From Sphingomonadales bacterium (GTDB lineage: Bacteria; Pseudomonadota; Alphaproteobacteria; Sphingomonadales; Sphingomonadaceae): a stretch of 64,000 nucleotides of DNA. Location of the stretch: positions 1 through 64,000 of the forward strand of contig JAAFIB010000004.1 of assembly GCA_013297725.1 (NCBI GenBank). Reading direction: 5' to 3'. Position numbers and translations under genes: made by a program. Positions 16,917 to 25,434 of the stretch are shown here, one piece after another. Under the pieces are notes generated by a model that saw only the letters and a list, made by a program, of their open reading frames with translations, did no database searches and was not told the origin of the DNA. Position 1 is the first letter of the stretch, and the number at the start of each line of letters is the position of its first letter.

Positions 16917-18125
16917 ATGACGCTTGGACTTTACGATACCGTTATTCTGGGCGCTGGCGGCGCGGGATTGATGTGCGCGCTAACCGCCGGGCAGCGCGGG
17001 CGGCGGGTGCTGGTCATTGATCATGCGTCCGGGCCAGGAAAGAAAATCCTGATTTCCGGCGGCGGGCGGTGCAATTTCACTAATGTGAACGCGACCAGCC
17101 AGAACGCGCAGGAACGCTATCTGTCGGCCAACCCGCATTTCTCCAAATCGGCGCTGGGGCGGTATAGCCCGCAGGACTTTATCGATCTGGTCAGTGCGCA
17201 CAAAATCGCGTTTCACGAAAAAACACTGGGGCAGCTGTTTTGTGATGGCAGCGCGCGGCAGATTGTCGCGATGCTTATGGATGAATGCGACAAATCCGTT
17301 AGCACAGGCGGGCATGTCGATTTCGCCTTTGGTCTGGACGTCCGCGATGTCACGCATGACGGTGGAGTGTTCCGCGTCACTTACGGAAACCTAAACGCAA
17401 CGACCCCGCGCCTGATTATCGCCACTGGCGGACCAAGCATCCCGAAAATGGGAGCGACCGGCTTTGCCTATGATCTTGCCCGCCAATTCGGCCTGAAAGT
17501 TGTCGAGCCACGACCGGCTTTAGTGCCCCTGACGCTTGGCGGCGACGATGTGCTGTTCCGCGAGCTATCGGGCGTATCGGCAGAGGTGGTTGCGCGGCAC
17601 AACAAAACTGCATTTCCAGAGGCAGCCCTGTTCACGCATCGCGGCCTAAGCGGCCCTGCGATTTTGCAAGTCAGCAGCTACTGGCGACCGGGCGAGGCGA
17701 TTAACATAGATTTCCTGCCCGGTAATGACATGACCGAGACGTTGCTGGCAGCGAAAAGGGCCAACCCGCGCGCCACGGTTCGATCCACGCTGGACAAGCA
17801 TCTGCCCGCGCGATTGTCTGAGGCGCTTTCGGGACGGCTTGCGCTAAACGGCAACCTTGCCGACCAAAGCGACCGCAAGCTGGCGGATGCAGGCACGCAA
17901 TTAAGCAAATGGCCCTTTACCCCCAATGGCAGCGAAGGCTATGCCAAGGCCGAAGTGACGCTCGGAGGCATATCAACTGCCGAGCTATCGCAGCAAACAA
18001 TGGAGGCCAAACGCGTCCCCGGCCTGCACGTAATCGGCGAGGCAGTGGACGTAACTGGCTGGCTAGGCGGCTACAACTTTCAATGGGCCTGGGCGAGCGG
18101 GACCGCTGCTGCTTTGGCGGTGTAG
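16917..18125 (+). CDS. HI0933/YhiN-family FAD-dependent oxidoreductase
   Basis: 402 residues. An N-terminal dinucleotide fold VILGAGGAGLMCALTAGQRG is followed by the family motif GKKILISGGGRCNFTN, a second Gly-rich site TPRLIIATGGPSIPKMGATG, and the C-terminal GWLGGYNFQWAWASG. This fits the HI0933-like flavoproteins (TIGR00275), whose physiological substrate is unknown. It starts 19 bases after the retropepsin-like gene on the same strand, so the two may form an operon. An inverted-repeat element follows. Confidence 0.93.
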   Translation: MTLGLYDTVILGAGGAGLMCALTAGQRGRRVLVIDHASGPGKKILISGGGRCNFTNVNATSQNAQERYLSANPHFSKSALGRYSPQDFIDLVSAHKIAFHEKTLGQLFCDGSARQIVAMLMDECDKSVSTGGHVDFAFGLDVRDVTHDGGVFRVTYGNLNATTPRLIIATGGPSIPKMGATGFAYDLARQFGLKVVEPRPALVPLTLGGDDVLFRELSGVSAEVVARHNKTAFPEAALFTHRGLSGPAILQVSSYWRPGEAINIDFLPGNDMTETLLAAKRANPRATVRSTLDKHLPARLSEALSGRLALNGNLADQSDRKLADAGTQLSKWPFTPNGSEGYAKAEVTLGGISTAELSQQTMEAKRVPGLHVIGEAVDVTGWLGGYNFQWAWASGTAAALAV

Positions 18126-18179
18126 CGGCAACAATCTGCCTCGGGCAGGGGAGGCGATCTGATTGTTTCAACCAAGCGA

Positions 18180-18264
18180 ACCGTAGCCCTGAGCTTGTCG
18201 AAGGGCGTTTCCCAGTTGTAGCGCTACCCTGAGAAGCGTGCTTCGACAGGCTCAGCACTACGGT
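18180..18264. repeat. Inverted-repeat element A (24-base arms)
   Basis: Arms 18180-18203 and 18241-18264 match as inverted copies with three mismatches and share the core CTGAGC(C/T)TGTCGAAG with element D at 51632. Such palindromes are REP-like elements common in sphingomonads. It marks the left edge of the accessory patch that ends at typA. Confidence 0.8.
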
Positions 18265-18288
18265 GATGTGTAGCTGCAGCTGTGCTCA

Positions 18289-19260
18289 TTACCGCCCATT
18301 CCCCTTCCTCCGCGTCGGTCGCTTCACTTCGGCAATGTGCGGAATTGCTTTGGCGGCTTCCATGCGTTCAATGGCCTCGGCCCAATCTGCTGGAATTTCC
18401 GCACCTGCTTTGCTCCAATGCGGTTCATGCGCAAACGCTTCGACCGTTTCGACCTCTGATGCGGGTTGTTCTAGCACGCCGAGATAGGGCGATGCATTTT
18501 TGCCCAGTTGCACAAATATTTCTGCAGGATCATGCGCCAGTTGCGCCGCTGCATCATCTCCGCCTTCATCGATTACAGCATCTGCGGCGCGTCGCCTGTC
18601 GGCCAGTGACAGCAGCACCGCATCCATTTCTGCCTGCGCTTGTTGGTCGAATTCAATCCCCTGAAAACTTTCAATGTCCTGTGCCAAGGCTGCGGAGCGT
18701 TCTTCGTGGCTTTGATGATCGCAATCACCTGTGATTACTGTGCGCACCGTGGTTGTGCTTGCCTCCGCCGCCGCTGCACTAACAGCTGTATTCTGCCCAG
18801 CTGACGTTCCTGCTGATGCCCGGCTGCTGAAATAGTTGATCGTTGTGCGTTTGCCGCTGGCGTCTTGGCCATAATGGCGGATGCAAAACATCAGCAGTGC
18901 GTTGTTGTATTTCCGGCGAAACCCGATCAGCTTTCCGTTTTGGAAATAGGGGATCAGTTCGCCCTCAATCGCGCGTTCAAACGCAATGTCTTTCAACCTG
19001 TCGACACCAAAATCGAGTGCCGCATCCCATGCCCGGCGAAACCCCTCTGCCCCCGGCTGACGCCTCAAATAGTAACAATTGCGCTGCGCCATATTGACCA
19101 TCCCCGCCGCACGCGTGACGCAACCGGTATCGGCCAGCGCCTCGATAAACGCCCGCTGCCGCTCTGGCGTCCAACCATCATGCCGATATTTGCGCGGCAC
19201 AGGGGTGAAGTCCGGCAGAGCGGGACGCACCTCGCGTTTTTTAGGAACCCGGTTTTGCAT
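18289..19260 (-). CDS. Terminase-small-subunit-like/HTH protein, unknown function
   Basis: 323 residues. The conserved-looking N-terminal half has YRHDGWTPERQRAFIEALAD, then TGCVTRAAGMVNMAQRNCYY and LRRQPGAEGFRRAWDAAL, a helix-turn-helix layout like phage terminase small subunits. The middle has ERAIEGELIPYFQNGKLIGF and ALLMFCIRHYGQD. The C-terminal half is Ala/Glu-rich and probably disordered. No terminase large subunit or capsid gene is near, so a phage role is not supported; a DNA-binding role is inferred. The start is uncertain: the ATG at 19260 leaves room for a divergent promoter, while the ATG at 19281 and upstream codons are in frame. Confidence 0.7.
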   Translation of the reverse strand: MQNRVPKKREVRPALPDFTPVPRKYRHDGWTPERQRAFIEALADTGCVTRAAGMVNMAQRNCYYLRRQPGAEGFRRAWDAALDFGVDRLKDIAFERAIEGELIPYFQNGKLIGFRRKYNNALLMFCIRHYGQDASGKRTTINYFSSRASAGTSAGQNTAVSAAAAEASTTTVRTVITGDCDHQSHEERSAALAQDIESFQGIEFDQQAQAEMDAVLLSLADRRRAADAVIDEGGDDAAAQLAHDPAEIFVQLGKNASPYLGVLEQPASEVETVEAFAHEPHWSKAGAEIPADWAEAIERMEAAKAIPHIAEVKRPTRRKGNGR

Positions 19261-19389
19261 AAAGGGAACTGTCCTTTCCATTGCGCCGCAACTGTTGAGG
19301 CCAACCGCACAGCTTATGATGCAAAGGGTGGGTTGTAGGACAGCGAAAAGTTTTTGTTTTGTTCTTTTTAACTTTGATGTGGGCATCGA

Positions 19390-20256
19390 ATGAAAGTGTT
19401 GTTACTCTCAGACAATGTCAGGGACAAACTGGAGCGACGAAGAAACGACCTTACCGTCGCCGATTATTTCGACATGCTTCATAAAGAACTTAGCGGTGTG
19501 GAGTTTAGTAAAGCAGCGCATCGTCGCGCGTTGCTGACCAAAGTTGACCGAGCAGAAGGATCAATTGAGTTCAAACATCAAAACATAAGCGCGATACTTC
19601 TTGGCTTAGGACATCCTTGGATAAACGGCTACAAGCCAGCGTCCAATTATCAATTTGCTCTTTTAGAGAGCGTTATCCGTTATCTAAATGCGCAACCACT
19701 TCAGTTCGACATAAGACCAACAATTTCTCTACCGACGCAAGGGTTTGCAGATGTGCAAACGCACAGTTTGTGGATTGGTCCACCGCCGACCCATTCCAAT
19801 GCACCGCCCAAAGTCGATTTGGCAAAAGCTAAAGCGGTTGCTGAAAAATTCGATGTGGCAGAGAGAGATGCACGCAATCGCAAACTTGGTTATGCTGGAG
19901 AGGAGCTTGTACTTGCTCACGAACGGGCAAACTTGACAGCAAATGGCAGAAACGATCTGGCGCAAAAAGTGAGATGGGTGTCGCAATTGGATGGCGATGG
20001 CGCAGGGTATGATATTTTGAGTTTTGAACGGGATGGTGCGCCGCGTTTGGTCGAAGTGAAGACAACAAATGGCTGGGAACGGACACCGTTTTACCTTTCA
20101 CGCAATGAAATCAACGTTGCGAACGACAACCGGGATTCTTGGCATTTGGTACGTCTTTGGAATTTCGTTCGACAACCAAAAGCTTACGCGCTTCGTCCAC
20201 CCCTCGAAAACTATGTAGAGCTTACTCCAACAAGTTTTCTGGCATCCCTGCATTGA
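19390..20256 (+). CDS. DUF3883 nuclease-like protein
   Basis: 288 residues. The C-terminal ~120 residues match DUF3883: LGYAGEELVLAHERANL, VRWVSQLDGDGAGYDILSFE, RLVEVKTTNGWERTPFYLSR and ENYVELTP. The residues E171/E172, D208 and E222-x-K224 fit the PD-(D/E)xK nuclease pattern, which is my structural inference. The N-terminal half is helical and unassigned. Relatives often occur with restriction and other anti-phage genes. The base composition is visibly more A/T-rich than its neighbours, suggesting transfer. It is divergent from the HTH-like gene and convergent with the toxin gene. Confidence 0.82.
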   Translation: MKVLLLSDNVRDKLERRRNDLTVADYFDMLHKELSGVEFSKAAHRRALLTKVDRAEGSIEFKHQNISAILLGLGHPWINGYKPASNYQFALLESVIRYLNAQPLQFDIRPTISLPTQGFADVQTHSLWIGPPPTHSNAPPKVDLAKAKAVAEKFDVAERDARNRKLGYAGEELVLAHERANLTANGRNDLAQKVRWVSQLDGDGAGYDILSFERDGAPRLVEVKTTNGWERTPFYLSRNEINVANDNRDSWHLVRLWNFVRQPKAYALRPPLENYVELTPTSFLASLH

Positions 20257-20271
20257 GCAGTAAATGCAGCG

Positions 20272-20658
20272 TTACCAAATTCGCTGAATGTCGAATTCGT
20301 CAAATATCTTTTCATTTGATATCAGAGGTATGTTTCCGATTTTTGCTTGAGCAATGAGCAGTCGGTCAAATGGATCTTTATGATCGATCGTTAGTTTCCC
20401 GGCGAGTTCGGCATGCGCGATCGTGATCGATAACTCGACGAAGTTGTCGAAAGCAATTTCAACAGCGAAACGGTTCGCCAAAATTTCGGCATGCGGTAAT
20501 TTACCCAAACGAAACTTGGTTGTGATTTCCATCGCTGAAACAGCACTAACAAGGATTGTGTTGTTATTGTCTTCAATAATGTCATGGGCGGCCTTACCGA
20601 GCTTGTCCGGATCAGTAGACCACCAAAGCAGAGCATGCGTGTCGAGAAGGTATGTCAA
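20272..20658 (-). CDS. PIN-domain toxin of a type II TA pair (VapC-like)
   Basis: 128 residues of PIN fold: D6 in YLLDTHALLWW, E44 in SAVSAMEITTK, and D95/D98 in HKDPFDRLLIAQA are the expected acidic metal ligands; the fourth position reads ISNE instead of the more usual Asp. PIN toxins cleave RNA. The start codon is TTG, overlapping the antitoxin stop in TTGA, which fits translational coupling that keeps toxin output below antitoxin output. Confidence 0.9.
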   Translation of the reverse strand: MTYLLDTHALLWWSTDPDKLGKAAHDIIEDNNNTILVSAVSAMEITTKFRLGKLPHAEILANRFAVEIAFDNFVELSITIAHAELAGKLTIDHKDPFDRLLIAQAKIGNIPLISNEKIFDEFDIQRIW

Positions 20659-20903
20659 TCCTTTTCGCCGTTCCAGCGATCAAGCTCTTCGGGTGGTAGG
20701 GGTTCAAAAAAGCGCTCGTCTATCGCAACAAGGCCTTTCAAGCGGCCGGGAACACGACGCGCATGTTTATTGACCTCGGCAATGGGAACGAGCCGCGCCA
20801 CTGGCTCTTTCCCACGCGCAATAACGACATCGCCCCCCGCCAAAACCTCGGCGATAAGCTTCGACAAATTCGTTTTGGCTTCGTGGACAGTAACTGTAGT
20901 CAT
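20655..20903 (-). CDS. Phd/YefM-family antitoxin
   Basis: 82 residues. The N-terminal part MTTVTVHEAKTNLSKLIAEV followed by AGGDVVIARGKEPVARLVPI is the Phd/YefM DNA-binding fold; the C-terminal ~30 residues (RFFEPLPPEELDRWNGEKD) should wrap the toxin. It precedes and overlaps the PIN toxin. Two palindromic sites directly upstream are probable operators for autoregulation. Confidence 0.9.
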   Translation of the reverse strand: MTTVTVHEAKTNLSKLIAEVLAGGDVVIARGKEPVARLVPIAEVNKHARRVPGRLKGLVAIDERFFEPLPPEELDRWNGEKD

Positions 20904-20911
20904 AATTTTAT

Positions 20912-20931
20912 TTAGCTAACTACTTAGCTAA
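20912..20931 (-). promoter_or_regulatory. Twin palindromic operator of the TA pair
   Basis: TTAGCTAA occurs twice (20912-20919 and 20924-20931), each a perfect palindrome, 12 bases centre to centre, nine bases upstream of the antitoxin ATG. The arrangement fits cooperative binding of antitoxin dimers or toxin-antitoxin complexes. It lies between the antitoxin and the typA stop. Confidence 0.65.
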
Positions 20932-20933
20932 GG

Positions 20934-22763
20934 TCAAGCCGCCTTCTTACGCGACGCCTTTTTCCGCTCGTTTGGATCAAGCAATGCTTTGCGAATACGG
21001 ATGTTCTTGGGCGTTACCTCGACCATTTCGTCGTCGTCGATATAGGCGATGGCTTGTTCCAGCGTCATGACTTTTGGCGGGGTCAGGCGGATGGCGTCGT
21101 CTTTGCCGGTCGAGCGGAAGTTGGTGAGCTGCTTCGACTTCATCGGGTTAACTTCAAGGTCTTCGGGCTTAGCGTTTTCGCCGATGATCATGCCTTCGTA
21201 CAGCGCCTCACCGGGGGAGACGAACAAGATGCCGCGCTCTTCCAAGGGGCCAAGGGCATAGGCCACTGCTTCGCCATTGCCGTTGGAGATCAGCACGCCG
21301 CATTTGCGACCTTCAATCGGACCGCGATGCGGGCCGTATTTTTCAAACAGGCGGTTCATGATTCCGGTGCCGCGCGTGTCGGACAGGAATTCGCCATGAT
21401 AACCGATCAGGCCGCGTGATGGGGCCGAGAAGGTAATCCGTGTTTTGCCGCCACCCGATGGCCGCATATCGGTCATCTCGCCTTTGCGCAGCGCCATTTT
21501 TTCAACAACAGTGCCCGAATGTTCGTCATCAACGTCGATCACGACCTGCTCATAGGGTTCGGTGCGGTTGCCGTTATCGTCTTCACGATACAGCACGCGG
21601 GGACGCGAAATGCCCAATTCAAAACCTTCGCGGCGCATTGTTTCGATCAATACGCCCAGCTGAAGCTCGCCGCGCCCGGCAACGTCAAAGCTATCGCGGT
21701 CATCGGATTCGGTAACGCGGATGGCAACGTTGCTCTCTGCTTCACGCAGCAAACGGTCGCGGATCATGCGGCTGGTAACTTTGGTGCCTTCGCGGCCTGC
21801 CATTGGCGAATCGTTCACCGAGAAACGCATCGACAATGTTGGTGGATCAATCGGCTGCGCATGCAAAGGCTCGCTGACCGCCGGATCGGCGATGGTATCG
21901 GCGACGGTTGCGGTGGTCAGGCCGGCGATGGAGATGATGTCGCCCGCTTTGGCTTCGTCAACCGGCACGCGTTCAAGGCCGCGGAATGACATGATTTTTG
22001 ATGCACGGCCGGTTTCAACGACTTTGCCATCGGGCGAAAGCGCGTGGATTTGTTGGTTCACCTTAACTGTGCCCGACAGGACAAGGCCGGTCAGGATACG
22101 GCCAAGGAAATTGTCGCGATCAAGCAACGTCACGAGCATCTTAAACTCGCCGTCAACATCGGCTTTTGGTTCTTTCACGTGGCGGACGATGGTTTCGAAC
22201 ATCGGCGTCAAAGTGCCCTCGCGGCGTGCAGGGTCTTCCGATGCATAACCATTACGGCCCGATGCATAAAGCACAGGGAAATCAAGCTGTTCGTCAGTTG
22301 CGTCGAGTGAAACGAAAAGGTCGAACACTTCGTCGAGCACTTCCTGAATACGCTCATCAGGGCGATCGACCTTGTTGACGACAACGATAGGACGCAGGCC
22401 AAGTGCCAACGCTTTGCCGGTCACAAACTTGGTTTGCGGCATCGCGCCTTCGGACGAATCGACCAGCAGGATAACGCCGTCAACCATCGACAAAATACGT
22501 TCAACTTCGCCGCCAAAATCGGCGTGTCCGGGAGTATCAACGATGTTAATCCGTGTGGTTTCGTTTTCTCCAGTCCACTCGACGCTGGTGCATTTCGCCA
22601 GAATCGTAATCCCGCGTTCCTTTTCCAGATCGTTGGAATCCATGGCGCGTTCTTCGATCCGCTGGTTCTCGCGGAACGTGCCAGATTGGCGGAAAAGCTG
22701 GTCAACAAGGGTGGTTTTGCCATGATCGACGTGCGCGATGATGGCGATGTTACGCAGGGACAT
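20934..22763 (-). CDS. typA: Translational GTPase TypA/BipA
   Basis: 609 residues, normal for the family. G-domain motifs are complete: [15 protein letters not shown] (P-loop), [18 protein letters not shown] and [10 protein letters not shown]. Domain II, III and V features and the specific C-terminal domain with [20 protein letters not shown] follow, with a basic tail ([10 protein letters not shown]). It acts on the ribosome under stress and in 50S assembly. It starts 54 bases downstream of the M15 gene on the same strand; a 16-base palindrome (22787-22802) lies in that gap. Confidence 0.97.
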   Translation of the reverse strand: MSLRNIAIIAHVDHGKTTLVDQLFRQSGTFRENQRIEERAMDSNDLEKERGITILAKCTSVEWTGENETTRINIVDTPGHADFGGEVERILSMVDGVILLVDSSEGAMPQTKFVTGKALALGLRPIVVVNKVDRPDERIQEVLDEVFDLFVSLDATDEQLDFPVLYASGRNGYASEDPARREGTLTPMFETIVRHVKEPKADVDGEFKMLVTLLDRDNFLGRILTGLVLSGTVKVNQQIHALSPDGKVVETGRASKIMSFRGLERVPVDEAKAGDIISIAGLTTATVADTIADPAVSEPLHAQPIDPPTLSMRFSVNDSPMAGREGTKVTSRMIRDRLLREAESNVAIRVTESDDRDSFDVAGRGELQLGVLIETMRREGFELGISRPRVLYREDDNGNRTEPYEQVVIDVDDEHSGTVVEKMALRKGEMTDMRPSGGGKTRITFSAPSRGLIGYHGEFLSDTRGTGIMNRLFEKYGPHRGPIEGRKCGVLISNGNGEAVAYALGPLEERGILFVSPGEALYEGMIIGENAKPEDLEVNPMKSKQLTNFRSTGKDDAIRLTPPKVMTLEQAIAYIDDDEMVEVTPKNIRIRKALLDPNERKKASRKKAA

Positions 22764-22817
22764 TTTTGAGCCTTTTGGGAATGTGAGGCGGAATTTTCCG
22801 CCGTGTTGGCCGCGCCC

Positions 22818-23444
22818 TTAGCGATTTTTTCGCTGCGGCGCAACAAAGGACGCACATGGCGACGTCGAGGCGGTGTGATCATGCCCCCAGCGCCGATAGC
22901 CCGCGGTGTCGATGTGAAAGCGCGTGCCGCTATATATGCCTAGCCCGATATTCAGCGCCCTGCCTTTGCTTGCATGCAGCGCACAGAGTTTTTCGATGAG
23001 TTCAGCGCGTGAGACTTTCTTGACCGGCTTCATATCAATGGCTAGAAATTGCAGATGATAGCTGCGAGTTGCGCCTTTGGTACACTGGTTCATGATCGGG
23101 TTGCGATAGACAGAAAGTGCCTCAACCGGGCCGATGAGTGGCTGCACCTCGTCGCGGATTACTTGCAGTGTTGTGACCATGTTCGACCAAAGCGTTTTGG
23201 GCGGGACGTCATACGGTTCAGCGTCACATTTGCGCCATTGGGTGTCACTTCGTAGAAGTTGGCGGATCGGGATGACTTCTTCTACGCTTTGGCTGCTCAG
23301 ATAGTTCTGCAACGCCGCCGCTTCGGCTTTATTGGCACCTTGTTGTCGCCATTGTTCGAAACGCTCGCTATCCCCGCCCAGGTTTTCGCCGTTACAGGCA
23401 GCCAGCAAAGCTAGTGTTGATAGAATAGCGACATTAAGGCGCAT
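22818..23444 (-). CDS. M15-type peptidase-like lipoprotein
   Basis: 208 residues. The N-terminus is a lipoprotein signal ending in LALLAAC. The C-terminal half carries the zinc pattern of M15/YcbK-like DD-carboxypeptidases: YRNPIMNQCTKGATRSYHLQ with FLAIDMKP (His and Asp ligands) and GTRFHIDTAGYRRWG (second His). It probably acts on peptidoglycan peptides, from the inner or outer membrane. The ATG at 23444 begins the signal; longer forms have no signal. It starts four bases after the cytochrome-like gene stop, so it is the third gene of a tight operon. Confidence 0.82.
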   Translation of the reverse strand: MRLNVAILSTLALLAACNGENLGGDSERFEQWRQQGANKAEAAALQNYLSSQSVEEVIPIRQLLRSDTQWRKCDAEPYDVPPKTLWSNMVTTLQVIRDEVQPLIGPVEALSVYRNPIMNQCTKGATRSYHLQFLAIDMKPVKKVSRAELIEKLCALHASKGRALNIGLGIYSGTRFHIDTAGYRRWGHDHTASTSPCASFVAPQRKNR

Positions 23445-23448
23445 GGTT

Positions 23449-24363
23449 TCAGCGCGTATTTCCCGCAGCAGCGATTTTAAAATTCGCGGGATTATAAAGC
23501 GATTGTTGCTCTGTCTGCCTAAGGATATCAGCGACATCGTCATCAAAGCGCAGTTTCCAATCAGCGACAGCTTTGCCAAAATCTTCAGGAGAACCCCGGT
23601 GCACCATCAGCCGGGCCAAACTGCGAGACTTGTTCAGCAGTAAGGATCGTTGGCGCTTGAAACGCGATCCTGTGTAACGCTCTGATATCAAGGCCAGTTG
23701 ATGTCGCGCCGCTGCCAGTAGCAATTCTGTGCTCACCCAGTCGCCGGTATCCGCCATATTTTCGGCGCCCGTCAACGCGCCTTTAAGCATAAAGAGCTGA
23801 TCGGATAATTTGCGCGGGTTTGTTACCTTGTCCTCATCCACATACGCGCAGCCGTTAATTCCGCGGACATAGGCGGCCAATATCTTTAATGTGGCGGATT
23901 GGGGTTCATTCCCGCCAAACTCATTGACGATCAAGTTGCGGATGAAGGTTTCTAGCGCCTCTGAATCCCTGGGTATTTTGCCCGGCTTTGCAAGATCAGG
24001 GATCACCACCGGATCAAATTTTCCGTTACCACGCGCGGCGCTAAAGAAACTGCTGGTGACGTCTGCGGTTCCCGGCTGGTCCGACACACCCCGCATAAAG
24101 AAATGCGTATTACCTCTGCCATTCACATGACAACTGGCGCAGTTAAGTCCGGCCTTTGCAGCCTGTCCGCCCAGAAGGGCAGGGCTGTTGAACAAGGCTT
24201 GTCCGGCTAGCACGTTAGCTTCCTCTGGCAACGGATAGAACATGCAAACCTGCGGCTGGCTGGATAAAGCCTCCAGCTCTGCTCCGGTTGCGGTCCAGCG
24301 CAATAATTCCAGCTGCTGAAGTGCTGCTGCAGAAACAACGGCACTCCCAAAGAATAGCAGCAA
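23449..24363 (-). CDS. Exported monoheme cytochrome c-like protein
   Basis: 304 residues with one heme-binding motif CASCH (residues 75-79) in KAGLNCASCHVNGRG, preceded by ANVLAGQALFNSPALLGG, which recalls the N-terminal cytochrome domain of di-heme peroxidase-like proteins. No second CxxCH is present, and the C-terminal ~120 residues are helical and unassigned. The only standard start codon in frame is TTG at 24363, giving a hydrophobic leader without the usual basic residues; reading upstream in frame adds AIRKLSAA, a better signal peptide but without a normal start codon. It follows the TPR gene by eight bases. Confidence 0.7.
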   Translation of the reverse strand: MLLFFGSAVVSAAALQQLELLRWTATGAELEALSSQPQVCMFYPLPEEANVLAGQALFNSPALLGGQAAKAGLNCASCHVNGRGNTHFFMRGVSDQPGTADVTSSFFSAARGNGKFDPVVIPDLAKPGKIPRDSEALETFIRNLIVNEFGGNEPQSATLKILAAYVRGINGCAYVDEDKVTNPRKLSDQLFMLKGALTGAENMADTGDWVSTELLLAAARHQLALISERYTGSRFKRQRSLLLNKSRSLARLMVHRGSPEDFGKAVADWKLRFDDDVADILRQTEQQSLYNPANFKIAAAGNTR

Positions 24364-24371
24364 GGCTGCAC

Positions 24372-25322
24372 TCAGCTTGCGGATGGCGCTTTCTCCGTTA
24401 TCCCCGCTTTTGTAATCAAACGCCGCAGCTCATCAGCCTCGTTACAGCCAAAGCCGCAAATCGCCTCAAGTTTTGCCAGATGCGACTTTGCGCCCGACAC
24501 ATCGCCGCGCTCCAGCTTTAACTCGCCATAATATTCCAGCGCACCCCGGTGTTTTGGCGATACTTGCAGCGCCGCTTGGTAATAGCCCTCTGCAATGTCA
24601 AAGCGTTCCAGCTTGCGATTGGCGAAACCCAGATAGGTCAGAATATCAGGATGCGGTCCGGCGGCCCAGCGCGCTTCGTTCAGGAACGTAATCGCGTCTT
24701 CGTACCGCTTTTCATTGATCAGGCTGACGGCGGTAACATAAGTTTCATCTGCCGCTTTGGCCTCGGCGATCTGGATGTCGGGAACAGCGATTGATGCTTG
24801 TTTCCCGCCCGATATCGCCGCCTCTACCTTTGCCACTGCATCGGCAAGCTTTGCTGCATCGGCACATTTGGCGGTATCGCATGTGCCCTTTTGCATTTTT
24901 AGCGCAGAGAGCTGCTCGCCCGCTTTCGCTGTTTGGCCAAGCTTTGCCTGCACAATGCCCAGATCTCGCAGCGCCTCTATCATCTTGCCGTTATATTTTA
25001 CTGCAAGCCCCAGCGACTTTGCCGCCTTTTTATTGTCGCCCATCCCCATATAGGATGCGCCGAGCAAATACTGCGCCGCGGCATCTTTCGGCAACGCACC
25101 GACCACTTTTTTGAAATGGTTGACGGCTGCTTTATAGTCGCCGGCGCGATAGGCCGTTGTGCCCTTTTGATAATCCATTGCTGGATCATAGGCTTTGGCC
25201 GAAGTGCTTGGCGATCCACCGCCGCCACCACCACCGCCGCCTGCCGCAAAAACGGGCGTCAGCATTAATAGGCCAAGCGCTGCAGTAGATGCCAGCAACA
25301 CGCGATTAGTTCTTTGCGTCAT
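24372..25322 (-). CDS. Exported TPR protein with poly-glycine linker
   Basis: 316 residues. A signal peptide (MTQRTNRVLLASTAALGLLM..FAA) is followed directly by nine glycines, then TPR repeats: YQKGTTAYRAGDYKAAVNHF, AAQYLLGASYMGMGDNKKAA, and a C-terminal set with PDILTYLGFANRKLERFDIA and YYGELKLERGDVSGA. Paired Cys occur in GTCDTAKC and ICGFGC. The ATG at 25322 has GAGAGGA upstream; the frame extends to 25382 without gain. TPR proteins usually bind partner proteins, so it may scaffold the cytochrome-like and M15-like products encoded behind it. Confidence 0.85.
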   Translation of the reverse strand: MTQRTNRVLLASTAALGLLMLTPVFAAGGGGGGGGGSPSTSAKAYDPAMDYQKGTTAYRAGDYKAAVNHFKKVVGALPKDAAAQYLLGASYMGMGDNKKAAKSLGLAVKYNGKMIEALRDLGIVQAKLGQTAKAGEQLSALKMQKGTCDTAKCADAAKLADAVAKVEAAISGGKQASIAVPDIQIAEAKAADETYVTAVSLINEKRYEDAITFLNEARWAAGPHPDILTYLGFANRKLERFDIAEGYYQAALQVSPKHRGALEYYGELKLERGDVSGAKSHLAKLEAICGFGCNEADELRRLITKAGITEKAPSAS

Positions 25323-25434
25323 AGTATTTTCCTCTCGCCCCCGAGATTGGCATAACGTAGCATTGTTTTGATACACAGGCAAAGCACCATGATGCTGTTA
25401 TTGCGTCGGCGTCCGCTCTGCGCCATCAGGCGAA

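Noticed and set aside
18289-19260. Prophage marker (terminase small subunit)
   Set aside because: No large terminase, portal, capsid, integrase or lysis genes nearby; such HTH proteins also occur singly in sphingomonad chromosomes.
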